Below, piece by piece: positions 6,659-12,696 of a DNA stretch of 12,696 bases (position 1 is the stretch's first letter; every line of letters begins with the position of its first letter). The stretch lies in assembly GCA_910584265.1 (NCBI GenBank), contig CAJTZE010000065.1:1-12696 (forward strand), read 5' to 3'. This stretch comes from an uncultured Dorea sp. (GTDB lineage Bacteria > Bacillota > Clostridia > Lachnospirales > Lachnospiraceae). Position numbers and translations under genes: made by a program. A model generated the notes under the pieces. The model saw only the letters and a list, made by a program, of their open reading frames with translations, searched no databases and was not told the origin of the DNA.

Positions 6659-6832
6659 ATGAATATATTACTGTTGGGCACAGTTGTGCGTTTGAAAAAA
6701 GGAAAAGGAAAGATGATGATAACAAGCTGCCTGCCGTTATGTAACCACAACTGCGGAATAGGCTATCTAGATTATAGAGTATGTCTGCATCCGCATGGAC
6801 AGACTAGTCTGCAATCTTATTTCTTAAATTAA
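6659..6832 (+). pseudogene. Truncated DUF4176-like gene, copy 1
   Basis: This frame encodes 57 residues starting MNILLLGTVVRLKKGKGK, followed by MMITSCLPL and GYLDYRVCLHPHG. It resembles the N-terminal two thirds of DUF4176 proteins, small proteins common in type VII toxin loci, with their LPLGTVVxLK start, MI...LPL strand and YDY...PxG segment. It stops at SYFLN, just before the family's usual C-terminal region, and the next bases are the toxin-tail remnant, with which it shares the junction. It starts 13 bases after immunity gene 1. It may still make a short peptide, but it looks broken by recombination. The function of the family is not established. Confidence 0.6.
6673..6707 (+). repeat. 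35-base perfect direct repeat, copy 1 (DUF4176 5' end)
   Basis: Bases 6673-6707 are identical to 7522-7556; both encode the LGTVVRLKKGK stretch of the DUF4176-like fragments. The perfect identity contrasts with the strong divergence of the two immunity-like genes lying between the shared segments. Confidence 0.9.
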
Positions 6833-6850
6833 GAAAATAGATGAAGCGGG
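6830..6850 (+). repeat. Direct repeat, copy 2 (toxin-tail remnant)
   Basis: Identical over 21 bases to 5992-6012 and placed exactly at the end of the truncated DUF4176-like frame. It begins the second copy of the tandem unit. Confidence 0.85.
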
Positions 6851-6905
6851 AGAATGCTCAGATACATTATTTTCCGGGGTAGTAGAGATTTTGGGAAATG
6901 AATGA
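6831..6905 (+). pseudogene. Orphan toxin C-terminus (24-codon remnant)
   Basis: In the frame starting at 6831 the DNA encodes KKIDEAGECSDTLF, then SGVVEILGNE and a TGA stop. The intact effector ends KKIDEAGKCLDALF, then TGVVEIFE. The match is at both protein and DNA level and keeps the stop just before an immunity-like gene, as in the intact unit. There is no start codon or upstream toxin sequence, so this is the 3' stump of a former second effector whose remainder was deleted. It is the direct evidence that the second membrane protein once had its own cognate toxin. Confidence 0.85.
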
Positions 6906-6917
6906 AAGGAAGAAATC

Positions 6918-7490
6918 ATGAGGATTATTCAGGTTGTATCAGATAAACGGGCAGGAGTATGGTACTTTGATAAAGAAACAGAAAAATTAATAGAAATTAG
7001 TGAAAGTACTATGCTCAATATTAATGATATGAGCAATATACCAATTACAGGAATTATTGTGGGAGTCAGCTGTGGCTTGATGGGTTTAAAGTCTTATTTG
7101 TCTTCGATGAGTTTGAATATAAGCCATAAATATTTTTTTGTGGCAGCGTGTATAAGTATGATTATTTCGTATATATATGCAAGCAGGCATGTGCAGAAAC
7201 TTGCATTAATAGTAAGAGACCAGGGGCGAAAGCATGATTTGGAGACGGGAGTGCTGAGATATATTTCCATGGCTGGAAAAAAGAACTATATTTACTTGGG
7301 ATTGTTTACGATAATTATATTTATCATAGGAGCAGCATCTCTATATATTTATATGAAAAATGTTAAGGAGATTAGCTTTTTGCTTATGGGAATATTGTCA
7401 TTAGATGTTACAGTGATGGCAATTGTTACATTGCATCCGATTCAGAAGCTGCTATTTTGGATTAAGGCAGGAAAATTGCGTGAATCATAG
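6918..7490 (+). CDS. Four-helix membrane protein, probable orphan immunity protein 2
   Basis: A 190-residue paralogue of the protein at 6076-6645. Shared blocks include the IIQ...SDK start, YFDK/FFDK, PITGII at the first helix, and GILS-x-D and LHP-x-QK-x-LFWI at the end. Predicted membrane helices lie at about 42-62, 70-89, 123-147 and 152-172. The central loops and helices two and three differ strongly. It stands 12 bases after the toxin-tail remnant, with AAAGGAAG just before the ATG. As an immunity gene with only a stump of toxin left, it would defend against a related effector made by other strains (inference from polymorphic toxin loci). I do not recognise a named family. Confidence 0.62.
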   Translation: MRIIQVVSDKRAGVWYFDKETEKLIEISESTMLNINDMSNIPITGIIVGVSCGLMGLKSYLSSMSLNISHKYFFVAACISMIISYIYASRHVQKLALIVRDQGRKHDLETGVLRYISMAGKKNYIYLGLFTIIIFIIGAASLYIYMKNVKEISFLLMGILSLDVTVMAIVTLHPIQKLLFWIKAGKLRES

Positions 7491-7507
7491 AGGGAGGAGA
7501 TTTTAAA

Positions 7508-7627
7508 ATGAGGATATTACCGTTGGGCACAGTTGTGCGTTTGAAAAAAGGAAAAGAAAAATATCCAATATCCCAGACTGACAATCCGGGAACTAGAAGA
7601 ATAGAACGATTCAGAAATGAGGAGTAA
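7508..7627 (+). pseudogene. Truncated DUF4176-like gene, copy 2
   Basis: A 39-residue frame starting MRILPLGTVVRLKKGKEK, which matches the first 18 residues of copy 1 and the start of DUF4176 proteins. It then changes to an unrelated tail, YPISQTDNPGTRRIERFRNEE. The switch comes right at the end of the 35-base repeat, so the rest of the original gene has been deleted or replaced. A good ribosome binding site (GGGAGGAG about eight bases upstream) means a short peptide could still be made. The 3' end supplies the GAGGAG used by essC, whose ATG is eight bases after the stop. Confidence 0.55.
7522..7556 (+). repeat. 35-base perfect direct repeat, copy 2
   Basis: Identical to 6673-6707. It marks the right edge of the recognisable tandem unit; sequence similarity between the two units ends here. 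Confidence 0.9.
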
Positions 7628-7635
7628 GAAGATAA

Positions 7636-10600
7636 ATGGAAGCCATGAAGATACAGTGTTTTGAGAGAAAACCAAGGGTGTGGATCGGGCCGGGGAGGGA
7701 AGCCGAGGATATCATGATCCCGGAAATGGCCTGCTCTCTGCTGCTCCTGCGCGGGCAGTTTCTGGCGAAATGGGAGGCAGAAGCCGAAGGTAAAAATTCA
7801 GGCGGGGAAGTCCTGCTGAACGGCAGGAGGATAGAGGACGGACAGGGAAGTTTATCCGAGGGAGATGAATTGCAGATTTATACGGAGGATAGCGGGATAC
7901 CTGTGAAAATCAGCTTGTTTGAGGGCTCTCTGGAGATAGAAGGCCCTGAGGGGATGTATCAGTCCTCTCTGCTTCCGGTGCGTCCGCAGGGAGAGTATTT
8001 TCCGGGATTTCCCCATTATAAGCGTTCTCCCAGAGTGAATTATCATATTGAGAACCAGAAAATAGCGATTGAAGCGCCGCCGCAGAAAAAGGAGATGGCC
8101 AAAGGCGGACTGGTGCAGGTGATCGTACCGCCCCTTTGTATGCTGACACTGACGGTTGCTATGGGAATCCTGATGAACCGGGGGCCTTATGTATTTATGA
8201 GCGCCGGGATGACATTGATCACGACGATATTTTCCATACAGAAATTTTTCTCTGACCGGAAGGAGCGTAAGGCCCAAAATGCAGAGCGGGAGAAAATCTA
8301 TGAGGAGTATCTTCTCCGCACCAGAAAGCGCATCCGCAGGGCGAGAGCAGAGGAAAGGGAGGCGCTGGAATATCAGAATCCAAAATTTTCGGAAATAGCG
8401 GAGATGATAAACCGTTACAGTAGCAGGCTGTATGAGCGGTCGGCGCTGGATGATGATTTCCTGACGGTGAACTTAGGCTTCTCCCAGGGGAAATCTCAGG
8501 TTGAGGTAAGCTTTGCGGGAAAAGAGCTGGAGATCAAGAAGGATGAGCTGGCGAAGAAAGCAGAGGATATCGTAAAGGAATTTCGTCAGATACCGGATGT
8601 TCCAGTTACCGTGGATCTGAAACGGTCGCATCTTGGAATTGTGGGAACGAAAAGCGACGTTCATGAACAGCTCAAATATCTGCTGGCGCAGATTACATTC
8701 TTCCAGAGCTATCATGACCTGCAGATCATACATATCCACGATGCGAAGTATAAAGAGGAATTCAGCTATACCAGATGGTATCCCCATCTGCGTATCCGTT
8801 CCATCAATGTAGTGGGGAATATCACGGATGAACAGGCGAGGGATCAGATATTAGGAAGCATCCAGCAGATTTTAAAGGAGCGGAAGCTGAAGCTGGAGGA
8901 GGAACGGCAGGAGACGGTATTTCTTCCGCATCTGCTCTTCCTGATCGATGAACCGAAGCTGATATTGAACCATGCGGTTATGGAATATCTGCAGAGCAAG
9001 AACCGGAACCTTGGATTCAGCATCATCTATACCTCGGAGCGGACAGCCAGTCTTCCGGAAAATATCCGTACGGTATGTCTGATCAAGAACTCTAGGCAGG
9101 GAGAACTGGTGCTGAAGGAAGGAAAGAAGGTAAGCCGTCAGTTTGACACGCAGCATACGGAGGGCATTGATCTGGAATGGCTGGCCCGGTCCCTGAGTGC
9201 GCTGATCCACGAGCAGGGGATCAGCAGCAGGATACCGGAAAGCATTACATTCTTTGACATGTATCACATAGAGCATCCGGAGGAGCTGAATGTAAAGGAG
9301 CGGTGGCAGAAAAATGAGTCCCACAAATCCCTTGCAGTGCCGTTAGGAGTACGTGCAGAGGAGGATTATGTGGAACTGAACCTTCATGAGAAAGCCCACG
9401 GCCCACACGGGCTGGTGGCGGGAACCACCGGTTCCGGAAAGTCGGAAATCGTGCAGTCCTATATCTTGTCGCTGGCAGTGAATTTTCATCCTCATGAGGC
9501 GGGATTCCTGCTGATCGATTATAAGGGCGGAGGCATGGCGAACCTGTTTGCAGAGCTTCCCCATCTGCTGGGGACGATCACGAACCTTGACAAGGCAGAG
9601 AGCATGAGGGCGATGGCGTCCATTAAAAGCGAGATGGCAAGGAGGCAGAGGATATTCGGAGAGCATAGCGTAAATCACATCAACGGTTATAACAAGCTGT
9701 TTAAGCTTGGCAGGGTGGAGGAGCCGCTTCCTCATTTGTTCTTGATCAGTGATGAGTTTGCAGAGCTTAAGAAGGAACAGCCGGAATTTATGACGGAGCT
9801 GGTATCGGCGGCCCGTATCGGCCGGAGCCTTGGAATCCACCTGATCCTGGCAACCCAGAAGCCCACAGGCGTGGTGGACGACCAGATCTGGACCAACAGC
9901 AAATTTAAGCTGTGCTTGAAGGTACAGAATGAAGGGGACAGCAAGGAAATGCTGAAAACTCCGGATGCCGCCAACATCACACAGGCAGGACGGGCGTACC
10001 TGCAGGTAGGAAATAATGAAATCTATGAGCTGTTCCAGTCGGCGTGGAGCGGCGCTTCCTACAGCAGCGGCCAGACCGCGGAGGAGAAGGAGGATGACAG
10101 GGTCTATCTGGTAAATGCTCTGGGACAGGGAGAATTGATCAATCAGGATTTGAGCGGTACGGCAGAGAGTAACCAGATTAAGAAGACTCAGCTGGATGTG
10201 ATCGTGGAGCATCTTCAGAAGGTCTATCAGGAGGAGCATGCCAAAGAGGTGATGAAGCCGTGGCTTCCTTCCCTGCCCGGCCTGTTGGAATCGCCGTACA
10301 CCAAAGAAGTAAGAGACAGCGCCGGATTTACGGAGGGAGATTATACCCTTGGCATCGGCATGATCGACATTCCGGAGGAGCAGACACAGGAAGAATATAC
10401 ATTGGATCTGATCAAGAACGGGCATCTCCTCTACATGGCCTCCAGCGGTTATGGGAAATCCACATTCCTGACCAATATCGTAATCGGACTTGCCATGAAG
10501 AATTCGGTGCGGAACCTGAATTTCTATATCTGGGATCTGGGGAACAGCGCGCTGATTACATTGAGCGGACTGCCCCACACGGCGGATTATATGGGACTGG

Positions 10601-11844
10601 ATGACACAGAAAAGACGGCAAAGTTCCAGAAGATGATTCTAAACGAGATCGCAGACAGAAAGAGAAAATTTGCCCGGGCAATGGCACAGAATTTCCATGT
10701 ATACAACGAGAGCCAGAAAGAGAAATTAAAGGCAATTGTGATTGTGATAGATAATTATGATGCAATCCGTGAGGTCAGCGATACCGTAGAAAGCTTCATA
10801 CAGAAGGCGGCCCGCGACGGAGCCGGACTGGGAATCTATCTTCTGGTAACGATGACCAGGATTAACGCAATGCGGGGGGCGGTCATGAATAATTTCAAAG
10901 AAAAGATCGGCGGATTTAATTTTGAACCGGGAGAGAACCGGACATTTGTGGGAAAGAGTGATTACAGCCTGCCGGAGGATAAGAAGGGCAGGGCGCTGGT
11001 TAAGCGTGAGAATGTGAATGTTATGCAGCTATATATGCCGGTACCGGGAAGCACGGAGCTGGAATACAGCCGCAATATCAAGGAGCTGACATCGGCGATT
11101 GCACAGGCAAGCACCGAGAAAAGGGCAGAGGGGATTCCGGTACTGCCGGAGACCTTCGTATTCCAGCAAATGAGGGAATATGAGAGCATGGACTCGGAAA
11201 GCATATCGCTGGGATTGGAAATAGAGAGTGTAAAGCTTGCAGGAATGGGAAAACGGGAAAGTCCATTTTTGATTATCGGTCCGGGAAGGAGCGGAAAGAC
11301 GAACGCGCTGTATATTATGCTGGAGCAGTATACAAAGGACAGCGAGGTATATTTGTTTGAATCTAAGAAAAAGGACTGCCTTTATTGGAAAGGCAATGCT
11401 GCGGTACATTATTTAGACCACGAAGATGCAATTGAAGATGCATTAGAGGATCTGACGGACGAAATAGCAGTCAGGAGAAGGGAGATGGAAAACAGAACCG
11501 GCATTATGAATCAGGAAAAGAGGATTGTACTGGTAATTAATGAGGTAGAGGATTTGGTGGAAATATCTGACGAGAAGAAGTGTATGGAACTATTTCAAAG
11601 TGCATCGGAGGCAGGGCTGGAGCTTGTATTCCTTGGAGAGAGCAATAAGCTGAAGGGAAGAGATGTGCTGAGTAAATATGTAAAAACCAGTGTTTATGGA
11701 TTAGTACTCGGCGAACAGGGAATGACGGAGGTATTTCCGGTAGGAAGGAGCCGTGAACTGCCGAAACGGATAGAGGAGGGCTTGCTGTTCAGGCAGGGTG
11801 AGTATATCCGTCTGATGCTGCCAAAATGGGAACAGGAGGAATAG
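7636..11844 (+). CDS. essC: EssC, FtsK/SpoIIIE-type motor ATPase of the type VIIb secretion system
   Basis: A 1402-residue protein with the EssC layout: an N-terminal FHA-like region (about 1-150), two transmembrane helices (about 159-178 and 183-203), then three FtsK/SpoIIIE ATPase domains. Domain 1 has P-loop GTTGSGKS (596-603), DYKGGG (628-633) and Walker B aspartate-glutamate 706-707, so it should hydrolyse ATP. Domain 2 has a P-loop SSGYGKST (936-943) but Asp-Asn at 1039-1040. Domain 3 has GPGRSGKT (1215-1222) but Asn-Glu at 1302-1303. EssC powers export and its domains recognise substrates; in S. aureus the C-terminal domain varies by strain and matches downstream effectors. The ATG at 7636 follows GAGGAG (7619-7624). 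It is slightly shorter than the roughly 1480-1495 residues of the S. aureus and B. subtilis proteins. It is separated from essB by the effector block. GC content falls in domain 3. Confidence 0.95.
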   Translation: MEAMKIQCFERKPRVWIGPGREAEDIMIPEMACSLLLLRGQFLAKWEAEAEGKNSGGEVLLNGRRIEDGQGSLSEGDELQIYTEDSGIPVKISLFEGSLEIEGPEGMYQSSLLPVRPQGEYFPGFPHYKRSPRVNYHIENQKIAIEAPPQKKEMAKGGLVQVIVPPLCMLTLTVAMGILMNRGPYVFMSAGMTLITTIFSIQKFFSDRKERKAQNAEREKIYEEYLLRTRKRIRRARAEEREALEYQNPKFSEIAEMINRYSSRLYERSALDDDFLTVNLGFSQGKSQVEVSFAGKELEIKKDELAKKAEDIVKEFRQIPDVPVTVDLKRSHLGIVGTKSDVHEQLKYLLAQITFFQSYHDLQIIHIHDAKYKEEFSYTRWYPHLRIRSINVVGNITDEQARDQILGSIQQILKERKLKLEEERQETVFLPHLLFLIDEPKLILNHAVMEYLQSKNRNLGFSIIYTSERTASLPENIRTVCLIKNSRQGELVLKEGKKVSRQFDTQHTEGIDLEWLARSLSALIHEQGISSRIPESITFFDMYHIEHPEELNVKERWQKNESHKSLAVPLGVRAEEDYVELNLHEKAHGPHGLVAGTTGSGKSEIVQSYILSLAVNFHPHEAGFLLIDYKGGGMANLFAELPHLLGTITNLDKAESMRAMASIKSEMARRQRIFGEHSVNHINGYNKLFKLGRVEEPLPHLFLISDEFAELKKEQPEFMTELVSAARIGRSLGIHLILATQKPTGVVDDQIWTNSKFKLCLKVQNEGDSKEMLKTPDAANITQAGRAYLQVGNNEIYELFQSAWSGASYSSGQTAEEKEDDRVYLVNALGQGELINQDLSGTAESNQIKKTQLDVIVEHLQKVYQEEHAKEVMKPWLPSLPGLLESPYTKEVRDSAGFTEGDYTLGIGMIDIPEEQTQEEYTLDLIKNGHLLYMASSGYGKSTFLTNIVIGLAMKNSVRNLNFYIWDLGNSALITLSGLPHTADYMGLDDTEKTAKFQKMILNEIADRKRKFARAMAQNFHVYNESQKEKLKAIVIVIDNYDAIREVSDTVESFIQKAARDGAGLGIYLLVTMTRINAMRGAVMNNFKEKIGGFNFEPGENRTFVGKSDYSLPEDKKGRALVKRENVNVMQLYMPVPGSTELEYSRNIKELTSAIAQASTEKRAEGIPVLPETFVFQQMREYESMDSESISLGLEIESVKLAGMGKRESPFLIIGPGRSGKTNALYIMLEQYTKDSEVYLFESKKKDCLYWKGNAAVHYLDHEDAIEDALEDLTDEIAVRRREMENRTGIMNQEKRIVLVINEVEDLVEISDEKKCMELFQSASEAGLELVFLGESNKLKGRDVLSKYVKTSVYGLVLGEQGMTEVFPVGRSRELPKRIEEGLLFRQGEYIRLMLPKWEQEE

Positions 11845-11847
11845 AAG

Positions 11848-12309
11848 ATGGGATTAGATGATATATGGGGCGAAATCTGTAGATTTTTTATTGATGTATC
11901 AGAATATCTGGATGCAGGACAGAATGTTTCAAAATATGAAAAAGCGGCTGAGAGGCTGGAAAAGAAAATAAAATCATGTCAGGAAAAGATAGATAATCTA
12001 AATACTAGCAAATCCGGGCAGGCGGAACGATATAAGATTTGCAGCACGTCAGCAGGGGGAGAACTGAGAACAGTATATGATAAAAAGGTTGAGAAATGGG
12101 ATGAAAAATACGACAAGACAATGAGGAAAACGGATGAAATGCTTGAAACAGCCCGGGAAAAAGCAAGGGAAGCAAGAGAAAAGGCGGCAGAATGGAAGGA
12201 GAGACAGGCGCGGGAAGAAAGTGATATCCGAAGGCGGGTGTGGGGTAAACAGGAAGACGAAAAACAGAAGAAAGAAAAAGAGAAGAAGAAAAATGAAAGC
12301 AGGAAATAG
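11848..12309 (+). CDS. Charged coiled-coil protein, possible type VII adaptor or substrate partner
   Basis: A 153-residue protein beginning MGLDDIWGEICRFF. Almost everything after residue 30 is predicted long helix and coiled coil, with heptad-like Lys/Glu patterns; the last 30 residues are nearly all Lys and Glu. No signal peptide or membrane helix is visible. AGGAGG (11834-11839) lies eight bases before the ATG, and the gene starts three bases after essC. I do not recognise the family with certainty. Its place before a WXG100-like gene resembles the YwqH (DUF5082)-YwqI-YwqJ order of B. subtilis, where helical proteins precede an LXG toxin, so an adaptor role is the first guess. The Lys/Glu tail is an unusual low-complexity feature. 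Confidence 0.7.
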   Translation: MGLDDIWGEICRFFIDVSEYLDAGQNVSKYEKAAERLEKKIKSCQEKIDNLNTSKSGQAERYKICSTSAGGELRTVYDKKVEKWDEKYDKTMRKTDEMLETAREKAREAREKAAEWKERQAREESDIRRRVWGKQEDEKQKKEKEKKKNESRK

Positions 12310-12323
12310 AAAGGGGAAGATTC

Positions 12324-12647
12324 ATGGGAACTGTATTTAAATGTGACGGAGCCGTCATGAAGAGCGTTCTTGGGAAAGTGGAGCAGATTCAGGATATACT
12401 TCAGGAAACATACCGTGCGGGAAATAGTATTTTGGGGGATATACAATCCAAAACGGCGTGGACAGGGGATGCACAGAAAACAATGGAGGCTTTTCTGGAC
12501 CTAGTAGTGCAGTACCACGGGGATCTTGGAAACGGCGGCGGTACGCCGGCGGCAGGAGCGGCAAAGGCATTGTACGAATTACAGGATAATCTTAGCGGAT
12601 TTTATGACGGGTGGGAAGAATGGCAGGATTTACAGAAAATACATTGA
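12324..12647 (+). CDS. WXG100-like protein with canonical WTG and YxxxE motifs
   Basis: A 107-residue protein of the WXG100 superfamily. W46-T47-G48 forms the turn between the helices and Y94-x-x-x-E98 near the end is the standard type VII export signal. A Gly/Ala/Pro-rich linker (about 69-80) interrupts the second half, unlike the smooth second helix of short EsxA proteins. AAGGGGAAG (12311-12319) precedes the ATG. It follows the coiled-coil gene by 14 bases and overlaps the next gene by 28 bases. It may be a secreted partner for the effector expected downstream, in the manner of YwqI/DUF5344, or a second EsxA/EsxB-type substrate that pairs with the protein at 2497. Confidence 0.8.
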   Translation: MGTVFKCDGAVMKSVLGKVEQIQDILQETYRAGNSILGDIQSKTAWTGDAQKTMEAFLDLVVQYHGDLGNGGGTPAAGAAKALYELQDNLSGFYDGWEEWQDLQKIH

Positions 12648-12696
12648 AATTAACAGAGGAAGAATTAATCTTTATGAATAGTGTTACGAAAGGGCC
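12620..12696 (+). CDS. Start of a further gene, cut by the window edge
   Basis: The frame opens at ATG 12620 inside the end of the WXG100-like gene and runs to the window edge: MAGFTENTLKLTEEELIF, then MNSVTKG. GGGTGGGAAG lies just upstream as ribosome binding site. The LTEEELIF-type helix near the start recalls small cytosolic proteins of type VII loci, but 25 residues do not allow a family call. The 28-base overlap implies translational coupling with the WXG100-like gene, so it probably belongs to the same substrate group. Confidence 0.5.
   Translation, partial: MAGFTENTLKLTEEELIFMNSVTKG

Noticed and set aside
9343..10578. Long open frame of 411 codons on the minus strand opposite essC
   Set aside because: It lies wholly inside the well-supported essC gene, has Leu/His/Gln-rich antisense-type composition and no recognisable domain; its openness is a by-product of essC codon use.
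12005..12446. Minus-strand frames rich in Ser/Phe/Leu opposite the coiled-coil gene
   Set aside because: They are the complement of the Lys/Glu-rich purine tract; the hydrophobic look comes from pyrimidine-rich antisense codons.

Overview
The window holds most of a type VIIb (Esx/WXG100) secretion locus of a Gram-positive bacterium of the Firmicutes. All genes lie on the + strand, packed end to end or overlapping. The machine genes are recognisable: esaA, an esxA-like WXG100 gene, essA, esaB, essB and the large ATPase gene essC. The moderate GC content, purine-rich ribosome binding sites and style of the proteins suggest a gut Clostridia/Lachnospiraceae-type organism. That assignment is inference; no marker gene is present.

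Layout. Bases 1-343 carry no gene and hold a weak promoter candidate and a small palindrome. Then come esaA (344-2401, unusually short), the WXG100 gene (2497-2775) followed by a strong GAAA-capped hairpin, essA (2836-3291), esaB (3242-3484) and essB (3463-4563). Between essB and essC sits an AT-rich cargo block (about 4568-7627). It contains a small helical adaptor with an FxxxD motif, an LXG-like effector with a glycine-zipper C-terminus, and a four-helix membrane protein that is probably its immunity protein. A second, degraded copy of the same unit follows: a truncated DUF4176-like gene, a 24-codon remnant of a toxin C-terminus, a diverged paralogous membrane protein, and a second truncated DUF4176-like gene. 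essC follows (7636-11844). After it a second cargo or substrate group begins: a lysine/glutamate-rich coiled-coil protein, a WXG100 protein with canonical WTG and YxxxE motifs, and a gene cut off by the window edge.

How it fits together. EsaA, EssA, EssB and EssC should form the membrane secretion complex, with EsaB as a cytosolic ubiquitin-like partner. The WXG100 protein is a secreted or co-secreted substrate. The adaptor probably delivers the LXG-like effector to EssC. The effector is predicted, from its GxxxGxxxG motif, to insert into target-cell membranes, and the adjacent membrane proteins would protect the producer and its kin. The most interesting part is the tandem toxin-tail/immunity/DUF4176 repeat of about 840 bp. 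It looks like a fossil of effector replacement, caught inside the secretion operon itself. The effector also has an anomalous start that points either to a frameshift or to translational coupling.
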